The notes under the pieces are model-generated. The model searched no databases, was not told where the DNA came from, and was given only the letters and a program-made list of their open reading frames with translations. Position numbers and translations under genes: made by a program. This document shows positions 51,943 through 62,356 of a DNA stretch of 64,000 bases, piece after piece; position 1 is the stretch's first letter, and each line of letters starts with the position of its first letter. The stretch comes from Brevundimonas sp. Root1279 (lineage in GTDB: Bacteria; Pseudomonadota; Alphaproteobacteria; Caulobacterales; Caulobacteraceae): positions 62,001-126,000 of the forward strand of contig NZ_LMEB01000008.1 in NCBI RefSeq assembly GCF_001425945.1. The letters are read 5' to 3'.

Positions 51943-52572
51943 TCAGTCTGCGGCGCGCCAGGCGGCGACGAAGGCGGCGGCCTGTTCGGCCACCTGCTCC
52001 GGCGAGCGGCCCGGGCGGTAGAGGGCCGAGCCGATGCCGAAGCCGGAGGCGCCGGCGAAGCGCCAGGCGGCCAGGCTGTCCGGAGCGACCCCGCCGACCG
52101 CGTAGAGCCGCTGGTCGGGGGGCAGAACGGCGCGGACGGCCTTGAGTCCCGCCACGCCCGCGATCTCCGCCGGGAACTGCTTCAGCACCTGGGCCCCGGC
52201 GGCGAGCGCTGCGAAGGCCTCGGTCGGGGTGAAGAAGCCCGGCATCGAGACCAGACCCGCGGCGCGGGTGGCGCGGATCACGGCCGGGTCGCTGTTGGGC
52301 GAGATGACGATCTGGCCGCCGGCGTCGGCGACGTCGCGCACCGCCTGTTCGCTCAGGACGGTGCCGGCCCCGACGATGGCGCGCTCGCCCAGGGCGTCGC
52401 GCAGTAGACGGATACTGGTCAGGGGGCGCGGCGAATTGAGCGGCACCTCCAGACAGGTGAAGCCGGCGCCCAGCAGGGCCTCGCCCACGCCGACCGACTC
52501 CTCGGGCGTCAGGCCGCGTAGGATGGCGACCAGCGGCAGGGCGTCGAGCCGCCCGATGATCTCGTCGCTCAC
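51943..52572 (-). CDS. dgoA: 2-dehydro-3-deoxy-6-phosphogalactonate aldolase
   Basis: 209 residues from GTG 52572, which overlaps the kinase stop (GTGA) and has GGGAGG about eight bases upstream; an ATG 24 bases earlier is less likely. KDPG-aldolase TIM barrel: LVAILRGLTPEESVGVGEAL, FTCLEVPLNSP (Glu), VGAGTVLSEQAV, ISPNSDPAVI, MPGFFTPTEAF, and the Schiff-base Lys in VLKQFPAE. The VPLNSP and TPTEAF variants are typical of the galactonate branch. It cleaves KDPGal to pyruvate and glyceraldehyde-3-phosphate, the last step of galactose use by the De Ley-Doudoroff route. Confidence 0.92.
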   Translation of the reverse strand: MSDEIIGRLDALPLVAILRGLTPEESVGVGEALLGAGFTCLEVPLNSPRPLTSIRLLRDALGERAIVGAGTVLSEQAVRDVADAGGQIVISPNSDPAVIRATRAAGLVSMPGFFTPTEAFAALAAGAQVLKQFPAEIAGVAGLKAVRAVLPPDQRLYAVGGVAPDSLAAWRFAGASGFGIGSALYRPGRSPEQVAEQAAAFVAAWRAAD

Positions 52573-53444
52573 TGCGAAGCCTCCCAGATGCGCCACAGGC
52601 CCGCGGCCGTGACGGTTTCGACGTCGGCGGTCTCGACCCGAGCATGACCGGCGATGGCCAAGGCCTCGGCGTAGCGGGCCGACAGGGCCGGGGCGCCGAC
52701 CAGGGTGACGTCGACCGACAGGTCCGCGCCCGCGACCTCGGCCCCGATCAGAAGACCGGACAGGTAGTCAGCGGCCCCGCCGGGATCGAGCCGTCCGGCC
52801 AGTCCTTCGACCCGCACGGAGAACAGCGCGGCCGAGACGTCGCGGTCCTCCAGACTGCGTTCGACGCCGCGACGGAAGGCCTCGGCGTCGCCGCCAGGAT
52901 CGCCCATCCCCGAACCGAGCATGGTGGCGGAGCGAACGGCGGCGAACAACTCGCCGGTCAGGAAGGTGCGGAAACGGGCGATGCGGCCGTCCTCGACGGC
53001 GATCCATTTGCTGTGCGTGCCGGGGGCGACCACGAGGCGATCATCGGCGTCGAGGCCGAACACCTGGGTCTCCTCGCCCCGCATGACGTCGCGCAGACGC
53101 CCCGCGGGACTGAGGGCGACGCCGGGGACAATCCGAAGGTCGCGACCCGGATCCGGCTTCGCCAGGCCGGCGGCGAGGTCGGTCGCCGACGCAGGACATG
53201 GCCGGTAGTCGACCTCAAGCCACCGCCCGCGCGCGCCGGCCATGCCGCAGACCAGGACGGGAGCCTCGCCCAGCCAGTCGCCGGCGACCTCGGCGAGGAC
53301 GGCGGGGAAGTCGGCCGGCCCCAGGCCCGCCGCGCCGCGCGGATCGCTGCGGTGGGCCAGGACGGCGCCGCCCGCGGCGATCTGCATGACGCGGAGGTTG
53401 CTGCCGCCCCAGTCGACCCCGATCAGGGCGGGTTTGTCGCTCAT
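52569..53444 (-). CDS. dgoK: 2-dehydro-3-deoxygalactonokinase
   Basis: 291 residues from ATG 53444. Sugar-kinase ATPase motifs: IGVDWGGSNLRVMQI (phosphate 1), VCGMAGARGRWLEVDY, GEETQVFGL, VAPGTHSKWIAVEDGRI, FLTGELFAAVR, and the C-terminal VGAPALSARYAEAL. It phosphorylates 2-keto-3-deoxy-galactonate to feed the aldolase, whose start overlaps its stop. The GH3 stop lies five bases upstream, so glycosidase, kinase and aldolase probably share one message. Confidence 0.92.
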   Translation of the reverse strand: MSDKPALIGVDWGGSNLRVMQIAAGGAVLAHRSDPRGAAGLGPADFPAVLAEVAGDWLGEAPVLVCGMAGARGRWLEVDYRPCPASATDLAAGLAKPDPGRDLRIVPGVALSPAGRLRDVMRGEETQVFGLDADDRLVVAPGTHSKWIAVEDGRIARFRTFLTGELFAAVRSATMLGSGMGDPGGDAEAFRRGVERSLEDRDVSAALFSVRVEGLAGRLDPGGAADYLSGLLIGAEVAGADLSVDVTLVGAPALSARYAEALAIAGHARVETADVETVTAAGLWRIWEASQ

Positions 53445-53448
53445 CGCC

Positions 53449-55998
<2,550 letters not shown>

Positions 55999-56192
55999 GG
56001 TCGGTCCGATCCAGCGAAAAGACCGGCGCAGCGGATCACCGCCGCGCCGGTAGTCGGCTCAGGTGCAAGAACAAGGGTCGCGTGAAGGCGTGGGGCCCAT
56101 TCGGAAACACGGTTGGGCGACTTCCCCCCGAGCCCCTTCGCGAATGACTTCGGCGAGGCCCTTGTTTTTACCAGTGCAAACTTGATGCACAG

Positions 56193-56206
56193 GTGACAAA
56201 CCTGTC
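56193..56206. promoter_or_regulatory. inverted repeat TGACA-N4-TGTCA in the GH3/GH74 gap
   Basis: TGACA-AACC-TGTCA forms a 5-4-5 inverted repeat, also readable as ACAGGT-N5-ACCTGT (56189-56205). It lies 15 bases before the LacI-type site at 56216-56232. It could bind a second regulator or be part of a promoter. Confidence 0.4.
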
Positions 56207-56215
56207 AACCGCAAT

Positions 56216-56232
56216 CTAGATAGCGCTAACAA
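56216..56232. promoter_or_regulatory. LacI-family operator between GH3 and GH74 genes
   Basis: TCTAGATAGCGCTAACA has the AGCGCT core (56222-56227) with TA/AT-rich flanks. It is close to the TGGTAGCGCTAACA box known from xylan-utilisation genes of Xanthomonas and to general LacI-type operators. Its position in the divergent promoter predicts joint control of the GH3-dgoK-dgoA and GH74-GH29 operons by a sugar-responsive LacI repressor encoded outside the window. Confidence 0.65.
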
Positions 56233-56274
56233 TTGAATGCGGCCGTCGAGCCGCGCGTGGCGTGGGAGGGGCGG

Positions 56275-58539
56275 ATGCGGCTCGAACTGAACCGGCGACA
56301 GGCGGGCGTCGCCCTGCTGGCCACGGCCGCCGCGAGCGCCCTCGCCTGCCCCGCCGCTGCGGCCGCCCCCTATGTCTGGCGCAATGTGAAGGTCGGGGCC
56401 GGGGGCTTCATCCCGGGCATCGTCTTCAGCCGCGTAGAGAAGGATCTGGCCTACGCCCGCTCGGACATGGGCGGGGCCTATCGCTGGGATTCGCGGGCCC
56501 AGCGCTGGATGCCGCTGCAGGACGGCTCGCCGGTCGGCAACGATTTCGGCGTCGAGAGCATCGCGCCCGATCCGGTCGATGCGAACGTCGTCTATGCGGC
56601 GGTCGGCGTGCACCGCCGCGAGCCCGCGGCCATGCTGCGCTCGCGCGACCGGGGCGTGACCTGGGAGCGCTTCCCGGTCGACTTCCGCATGGGCGGCAAT
56701 GAGGACGGCCGCGGCCTGGGCGAACGGCTGGCGGTCGATCCCAACGACACCCGCATCCTCTATTTCGGCTCGCGCCACGACGGCCTGCAGCGCAGCGAGG
56801 ACGCCGGCGCGATCTGGCGCAAGGTCGACAGCTTCCCCGTCGGCGGCCAGGGCCTGCAAGCGGGTGGGCCGACTCATCCGGGCCTGAGCTTCGTGGTCTT
56901 CGATCCGGCCAGTGGTGCGGCGGGCACTCCGACACGGACCCTGTTCGTCGGGGTGGCCGACCCGGGCGGACCGCGGCTCTACCGTTCGGACGACGCCGGG
57001 GCGAGCTGGACGGCGGTCGCGGGCGGGCCGCGGGCCGAGCTGTCCGCGGCCAAGGCCGAGCTGGACGGGCGCGGCGTGCTCTATCTGACCGCGACGCTCG
57101 GTGTCGGGCCGAACGGGATCAGCGACGGCCAGGTCTGGCGGCTGGATACGAAGACCGGCGACTGGCGCGACATCAGCCCGCCGCGGCCGCTGGGCGGCTT
57201 CATGGGGATCTCGGTAGACCGGCAGAAGCCGGGGACGCTGCTGGTCTCGACCCTGAACCGCTGGCAGCCGGGCGACACCCTGTGGCGCAGCACCGACGAC
57301 GGACGCAGCTGGAAGAGCCTCCGCGAACAGGCGCGGCACGACGTCAGCGCCACGCCCTTCCTCAACTGGGGCAATGACAAGCCAGACTTCGGCTGGTGGA
57401 TCGCGGCCCTGGCCGTCGATCCGTTCGACTCCGACCGCGCCGTCTATGCGACGGGGGCGACGGTCTACGCCACGCGCAACCTGACCGAGGCCGACCGGCG
57501 CCGCCCGACCGACTGGGCGCCCTGGGTCGAGGGCATCGAGCAGACGGCGGTGATCACCCTGATCAGCCCGCCGGCGGGCCCGGCCCTGCTGACCGGCTTC
57601 GGCGACATTTCGGGCTTCGCGCACGAGGACCTGGGCCGCTCGCCGACCCTGCAGTTCACCACCCCGGTCTTCGCCAACACCAACCAGATCGACTACGCCG
57701 GGCGCGCCCCGAACATCGTGGTGCGCAGCGGCACGCCCCACGAGGGCGTCGGCTCGGAGGGCCACGACGGCTCGACCATCGCCTGGTCCGACGACCACGG
57801 GCGCAGCTGGAAGCCGCTGGGCCGGCCTCGGCCGGCGGGCGTGGCTGAACAGGCGTCGAACCCGCGGATGGACCTGTACCGCGACGCGCCGATCACGGTG
57901 ACGGCGGACGGGGCGACCTTCGTGCTGGCGACGCCGCAGGTGGTGATCTCGACCGACCGCGGGGCGGGTTGGAAGCCGGCCCAGGGCCTGCCGCTGCTGC
58001 TGCGGCCGGTGGCGGACCGGGTCGATGCGGGCCTGCTGTACGCTCTGGATTTCGACCGCGGCGAATGGTGGGTCAGCATCGACGGCGGAGCCAGTTTCGC
58101 CCCCGTGCCGAGCCGGGGCCTGCCGGCCGACCTGGCCCGCGACAAGCCGACCTGGCGCGAGCAGGCCTGGCCGCTGAAGGCGACGCCGGGACGCGACGGC
58201 GACCTGTGGCTGGTCTCCAAGTCGGGGTTGTTCCACACGGCCGACGGCGGCCAGAGCTGGAGTCGCGTCGACGGCGGGCTGCAGGTCGAGATGATGGACT
58301 TCGGCAGGGCCCCGGCGGGATCGACCTACCCGGCCCTGTTCGCGATCGGCACGGCCAGCGACGGGACGCGCGGCGTCTACCGTTCAGACGACCAGGCCCG
58401 GTCGTGGGCTCGGGTCAATGACGCCGCCAACGAATGGGGTCGGCGCTTCCGGGCCATCGCGGGCGATCCGCGCGTGTTCGGGCGAGTGTATGTGGCCACC
58501 GACGGCCGCGGCGTGGTCTATGGAGAGCCGGGGGAATGA
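56275..58539 (+). CDS. GH74 xyloglucanase
   Basis: 754 residues from ATG 56275 (MRLELNRRQAGVALLATAAA), with GGGAGGGG just upstream. The signal has a twin-arginine pattern (NRRQAG). The rest is a double beta-propeller of GH74 blades: YVWRNVKVGAGGFIPGIVF, ARSDMGGAYRWD, LFVGVADPGGPRLYRSDDAG, LWRSTDDGRSWK, HTADGGQSWSRVD, with many Asp-box motifs (S-x-D-x-G-x-x-W). It should cut the beta-1,4-glucan backbone of xyloglucan. Ends with a 4-base overlap (ATGA) on the fucosidase gene. Confidence 0.92.
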   Translation: MRLELNRRQAGVALLATAAASALACPAAAAAPYVWRNVKVGAGGFIPGIVFSRVEKDLAYARSDMGGAYRWDSRAQRWMPLQDGSPVGNDFGVESIAPDPVDANVVYAAVGVHRREPAAMLRSRDRGVTWERFPVDFRMGGNEDGRGLGERLAVDPNDTRILYFGSRHDGLQRSEDAGAIWRKVDSFPVGGQGLQAGGPTHPGLSFVVFDPASGAAGTPTRTLFVGVADPGGPRLYRSDDAGASWTAVAGGPRAELSAAKAELDGRGVLYLTATLGVGPNGISDGQVWRLDTKTGDWRDISPPRPLGGFMGISVDRQKPGTLLVSTLNRWQPGDTLWRSTDDGRSWKSLREQARHDVSATPFLNWGNDKPDFGWWIAALAVDPFDSDRAVYATGATVYATRNLTEADRRRPTDWAPWVEGIEQTAVITLISPPAGPALLTGFGDISGFAHEDLGRSPTLQFTTPVFANTNQIDYAGRAPNIVVRSGTPHEGVGSEGHDGSTIAWSDDHGRSWKPLGRPRPAGVAEQASNPRMDLYRDAPITVTADGATFVLATPQVVISTDRGAGWKPAQGLPLLLRPVADRVDAGLLYALDFDRGEWWVSIDGGASFAPVPSRGLPADLARDKPTWREQAWPLKATPGRDGDLWLVSKSGLFHTADGGQSWSRVDGGLQVEMMDFGRAPAGSTYPALFAIGTASDGTRGVYRSDDQARSWARVNDAANEWGRRFRAIAGDPRVFGRVYVATDGRGVVYGEPGE

Positions 58540-60182
58540 GCGTGAGATCGTCGATGAACCTGTCCCGCCGCGGCCTGCTGGGCGCCGGCCTGGCCGCCCC
58601 CGCCCTGACCGGTTGCGCCACGGTGGGCGGCGCCGAGGCCAAGGGGCCGTTCGAAGCCAGCTGGGACTCGCTGATCGCGGGCTATCAGACGCCGGACTGG
58701 TTCCGTGACGCCAAGCTGGGCATCTGGGCGCACTGGGGCCCGCAGTGCGTGCCCGAGTTCGGCGACTGGTACGGGCGCCAGATGTATATCCAGGGCAACC
58801 CGTACTACGAGCACCACCTGAAGAATTACGGCCACCCCAGCCGGACCGGCTTCATGGAGATCATCGGCCAGTGGAAGGCCGAAAACTGGGATCCCGCGAG
58901 CCTGATGGATCTCTACCAGGCGGCCGGAGCGAAATACGTCGTGGCCATGGCCCAGCACCACGACAACCTCGACCTGTTCGACTCGAAACACCACGCCTGG
59001 AACAGCCTCAACGTCGGGCCGAAGAAGGACATCGTCGGGACCTGGGAGAGGCTGACGCGCGAGCGCGGCCTGCGCTTCGGGGTCAGCAACCACGGGGCCC
59101 ACGCCTGGCACTGGTGGCAGACGGCCTACGGCTATGACGCCGAGGGGCCGCTGGCCGGTCGGCGCTACGACGCCGCCTGGCTGCGGCGCGAAGACGGGGC
59201 CGGCAAATGGTGGGAAGGGCTGGACCCGCAGGAGCTCTACACCGGCCCGACCTTCGCCCCGCCGGAGGGGATCGCCTCGATCGCCGAGATGAACGCCTGG
59301 CACGACGCCCGCGACGGCCAGTGGATCGAGACTCCGCCCGAGAGCAACCCGGCCTTCGTGCGGTCCTGGGTGGCGCGCCAGAAGGACCTGGTCGATCGCT
59401 ATCGGCCGGACATGGTCTATTTCGACAACTACGGCCTGCCGCTGGGCCAGCACGGGCTGGACGCCACGGCCCACTACTACAACGCCTCGCTGGGCTGGCG
59501 CGGCGAGCTGCCGGTGGTCAACGGCAAGCGGCTGGAGCCGGCGCAGCGCAAGGGCATCGTGGAGACCTTCGAGCGCGGCTTCACCGACAGCCTGATGCCC
59601 GAGCCGTGGCAGACCGACACCTGCATCGGCGACTGGCACTACAACCGCTCGCGCTTCACCGATCATTCCTATGTGCCGGCCAAGGCCGTGGTGCAGCGGC
59701 TGTGCGACGTGGTCAGCAAGAACGGCAACCTGCTGCTCAACATCCCCATGCGCGGCGACGGCTCCATCGACGACGACGAGCGCCATATCCTGGCCGACAT
59801 GGCCGCCTGGATCGCCGTCAACGGCGAGGCGATCTTCGAGAGCCGGCCGTGGCGCAGCTACGGCGAGGGCCCGACCCAGGTGGTCCAGGGCATGCAGAAC
59901 GAGGGCGGCGCCCGGCCGTGGACGGCGCAGGACATCCGCTTCACGACAAAGGGCGGACAACTGTACGCCATCGCCCTGGACTGGCCGGAGAGTCGGACGC
60001 TGGCCATCCGATCGCTGGGCAAGGCGGCGCTGGAAGGGCGCTCGGTCGAGCGGGTCGAGCTACTGGGCGGCGGCGAGGTGAGGTTCACGCAGACGGGCGA
60101 GGCGCTGACGCTGGAGCTGCCGGAGCGGCGGCCGACGGCGTTCGCGCCGGTGTTCCGCGTGCACGGCCGGGGGCTGGTCTAG
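58536..60182 (+). CDS. GH29 alpha-L-fucosidase
   Basis: 548 residues. Signal LSRRGLLGAGLAAPALTGCATV combines a twin-arginine motif with a lipobox (LTGC). The GH29 barrel shows FRDAKLGIWAHWGPQCVPE, GAKYVVAMAQHHDNLDLF, GVSNHGAHAW and the nucleophile Asp297 in MVYFDNYGLP. A C-terminal beta domain starts near residue 450. It would remove terminal alpha-1,2-L-fucose from xyloglucan side chains; the freed fucose can enter the fucP operon 14 kb away. Start overlaps the GH74 stop. Confidence 0.92.
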   Translation: MSVRSSMNLSRRGLLGAGLAAPALTGCATVGGAEAKGPFEASWDSLIAGYQTPDWFRDAKLGIWAHWGPQCVPEFGDWYGRQMYIQGNPYYEHHLKNYGHPSRTGFMEIIGQWKAENWDPASLMDLYQAAGAKYVVAMAQHHDNLDLFDSKHHAWNSLNVGPKKDIVGTWERLTRERGLRFGVSNHGAHAWHWWQTAYGYDAEGPLAGRRYDAAWLRREDGAGKWWEGLDPQELYTGPTFAPPEGIASIAEMNAWHDARDGQWIETPPESNPAFVRSWVARQKDLVDRYRPDMVYFDNYGLPLGQHGLDATAHYYNASLGWRGELPVVNGKRLEPAQRKGIVETFERGFTDSLMPEPWQTDTCIGDWHYNRSRFTDHSYVPAKAVVQRLCDVVSKNGNLLLNIPMRGDGSIDDDERHILADMAAWIAVNGEAIFESRPWRSYGEGPTQVVQGMQNEGGARPWTAQDIRFTTKGGQLYAIALDWPESRTLAIRSLGKAALEGRSVERVELLGGGEVRFTQTGEALTLELPERRPTAFAPVFRVHGRGLV

Positions 60183-60183
60183 C

Positions 60184-60386
60184 GCTTGTCATCCCCGACA
60201 CCGCGCAGCGGTGATCGGGGACGGAGGCGTACCCCCTTCTGGCCTCCCGGAAATCGCAGCGCGATTATCCGGGAACCGGGAGTCCGCAGCCTGTCTCCCG
60301 GATCGCTGCTGGCGCAGCGTCCGGGAGGGGCTTTCAGGAGCGCTGGCGTCCCCGATCTCCGCTTCGCTGGGTCGGGGATGACAAGC
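60184..60386. repeat. nested four-hairpin REP-like cluster between convergent genes
   Basis: The outermost arms are perfect 16-bp inverted repeats: GCTTGTCATCCCCGAC (60184-60199) and GTCGGGGATGACAAGC (60371-60386). Inside lie four ~35-bp imperfect hairpins: two of CCCCGA/TCGGGG type at the edges and two of TCCCGGA/TCCGGGA type in the middle. CCTCCCGGA and TCCGGGAGG of the inner pair are also mutually complementary, so a large cruciform is possible. It lies between stops of the convergent fucosidase and acetylesterase genes and may act as a bidirectional terminator. Confidence 0.8.
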
Positions 60387-60392
60387 TTAGCC

Positions 60393-62339
60393 TTACTGGA
60401 TGCCGATCTCGAACGGTACGGCCGGCAGGCCGTCGGGGCCGTAGAGGTTGCACACGGGGCTTTCGGACCAGCAGAAGCGGACCAGCGACGGGGCGGCGCC
60501 CTGGCCGATCGGCAGGACGACGTCGGAGCCCTGCACCGCCCCGCTGACGAATCGGCAGCCCGTCGCCGTCGCGCACAGTTCGAAGCCGACGGCCTGGGCC
60601 GAGCTGAGCGTGATCAGGCCCGTGCCGATGCGGTCGAAGCCGACGCGGACGACGTCGCCGTCCCGGCGGGCGCTGGCCGGCGACGGCGAGCGGGCCGCGG
60701 TCGTGTCGCCGTGGGCCAGGCGGCGGGCCTCAAGGGCGAGGCGGCGGCCGACTTCCTGCTTGTTGGTCGGGTGGATGTCGTAACGGTCGCCGATGTCGAT
60801 GGCGACGGCGAGGCCAGCGCGCGGATCAGCTTCGACGGTGCGGCGCTGCACCTCGCGCAGCCCCGCCCAGCCCGACGGCTGGGCCACGGCCGAGGCCGGG
60901 CCGTAGTTGGCCAGCTGGACGACCAGGAAGGGCGCCTCAGGGGCGTCGAAGGCGCGGCGCCAGTCGGCCATCAGGCCGGGCAGCAGGCGGCTGTAGCCGA
61001 CGGGATCGCCGACGTTGGACTCGCCCTGATACCAGGCGAAGCCGGTCAGGCCGTAGTCGCCGAACGGGGCGATCATGCCGTTGTAGAGGGTGGTCGTGCC
61101 GCTGCCGCCGATCCACGGCGCTCGCGGTGGGGGCGGCAGGTCGGCCAGGGTCGCCGACGGCTTCAGCCGCCAGGGCGCGGCAAGGGAGATCACCGAACCG
61201 TCGGCGGCGGTGATGAGCTTCTTGTCGGCCGGGCCCCACATGCCGCCGCCGCCGCCGGTATCGAGCACGCCGACGGCGATGACGTTGCGGCCGGGGCGCA
61301 GCACGCCGGGCTCGAGCGTGTAGACGCGCGGCGTATCCCAGCCCTGGGCCCCGCCGACGCGGCGGCCGTTGACGAAGACGACGTCGACGTCGTCGATGGG
61401 CCCCAGCTCGAGCCGCGCGGCGCCGCGCGCCTGGGCGGCGGTCAGGGTGACGGCGGTGCGGTACAGGGCGGTGCCGTCGAAGGTCGCCATGTCGGGGACG
61501 GCCTCCCAGGCGCCCTCGGGCTTCACCGAGGGCCAGGCGCTGTCGTCGAAGGCGGCCTCGGTCCAGTCCGGCCGGGTCTTCAGGGACGGATCGGCGGCCC
61601 GCCACCAGCGGTCGACGCTGGTGTTCCAGAGCCGCTGGGCCTCCTCCGGCGAGCGCTCATAGGCGGCCAGGATATCGAGGGACTCGCGGTAGTCGCCGGC
61701 CTTGAGCAGAGAGTCGGCGCTGAGCCAGTCCTCGATGATCGACCCGCCCCAGGACGACGAGATCAGGCCGATCGGGACCTGCTGGGTCTGCCGCAGGTGA
61801 CGGCCCATGAAGTAGCAGGCGGCCGAGAAATGCGGCGTGCTTTCGGGCGAGGCGGCCTTCCAGACGCTGTTGGCGGGCAGGCGGTCGGTCGGCGACGGCA
61901 GGCTGTTGCGGGCGACGTGGAGCAGGCGCAGCTGCGGGTCGGCCGAGGCGGCGACCTCGGTGTCTGCGTTGGTCACCTGCCGCAGGCCGAACTCCATGTT
62001 CGACTGGCCCGAGCAGAGCCAGACGTCGCCGATGAGGATGTCGGACAGGGTCTCGGTGCGGTCGGCGACGCGGGCCGACAGGGCGTAGGGTCCGCCGGTC
62101 GCCGGCGGTGTCAGCGAGACATGCCAACGCCCCTCTCCGTCCGCCCGGGTCTCGGTGGAGGTCTCGCCGAGGGTGACGGTGACCGGCGCGCCGGCGGCGG
62201 CCTGGCCCCAGACAGGGATCGGCTTGCCGCGCTGGAGCACGGCATGATCCTGGAAGACGTCGGCGAACAGCCGATCCTGCGCGGCGGCGGGCGACGCCGC
62301 CAGAAGGGTCGTCGCCAGGAGCACCGCGCGCAGTTTCAT
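60393..62339 (-). CDS. SGNH sialate-O-acetylesterase family, probable xyloglucan acetylesterase
   Basis: 648 residues. Sec signal MKLRAVLLATTLLAASPAAAQ. Typical motifs: DHAVLQRGKPIPVWG, catalytic Ser in WLCSGQSNMEFGL, GLISSSWGGSIIEDW, AWYQGESNVGDP, and the D-x-x-H pair in DRYDIHPTNK. A beta-sandwich insert (about residues 225-345) is usual in this family. In xyloglucan loci these enzymes remove acetyl groups from galactosyl side chains. Transcribed with the GH31 gene, whose stop lies 17 bases before this ATG. Confidence 0.9.
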   Translation of the reverse strand: MKLRAVLLATTLLAASPAAAQDRLFADVFQDHAVLQRGKPIPVWGQAAAGAPVTVTLGETSTETRADGEGRWHVSLTPPATGGPYALSARVADRTETLSDILIGDVWLCSGQSNMEFGLRQVTNADTEVAASADPQLRLLHVARNSLPSPTDRLPANSVWKAASPESTPHFSAACYFMGRHLRQTQQVPIGLISSSWGGSIIEDWLSADSLLKAGDYRESLDILAAYERSPEEAQRLWNTSVDRWWRAADPSLKTRPDWTEAAFDDSAWPSVKPEGAWEAVPDMATFDGTALYRTAVTLTAAQARGAARLELGPIDDVDVVFVNGRRVGGAQGWDTPRVYTLEPGVLRPGRNVIAVGVLDTGGGGGMWGPADKKLITAADGSVISLAAPWRLKPSATLADLPPPPRAPWIGGSGTTTLYNGMIAPFGDYGLTGFAWYQGESNVGDPVGYSRLLPGLMADWRRAFDAPEAPFLVVQLANYGPASAVAQPSGWAGLREVQRRTVEADPRAGLAVAIDIGDRYDIHPTNKQEVGRRLALEARRLAHGDTTAARSPSPASARRDGDVVRVGFDRIGTGLITLSSAQAVGFELCATATGCRFVSGAVQGSDVVLPIGQGAAPSLVRFCWSESPVCNLYGPDGLPAVPFEIGIQ

Positions 62340-62356
62340 CGACTGTTCTCCGTGTC

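Noticed and set aside
56059..58236. 725-codon minus-strand frame opposite GH74
   Set aside because: High-GC antisense shadow; the plus strand has unambiguous GH74 propeller motifs.
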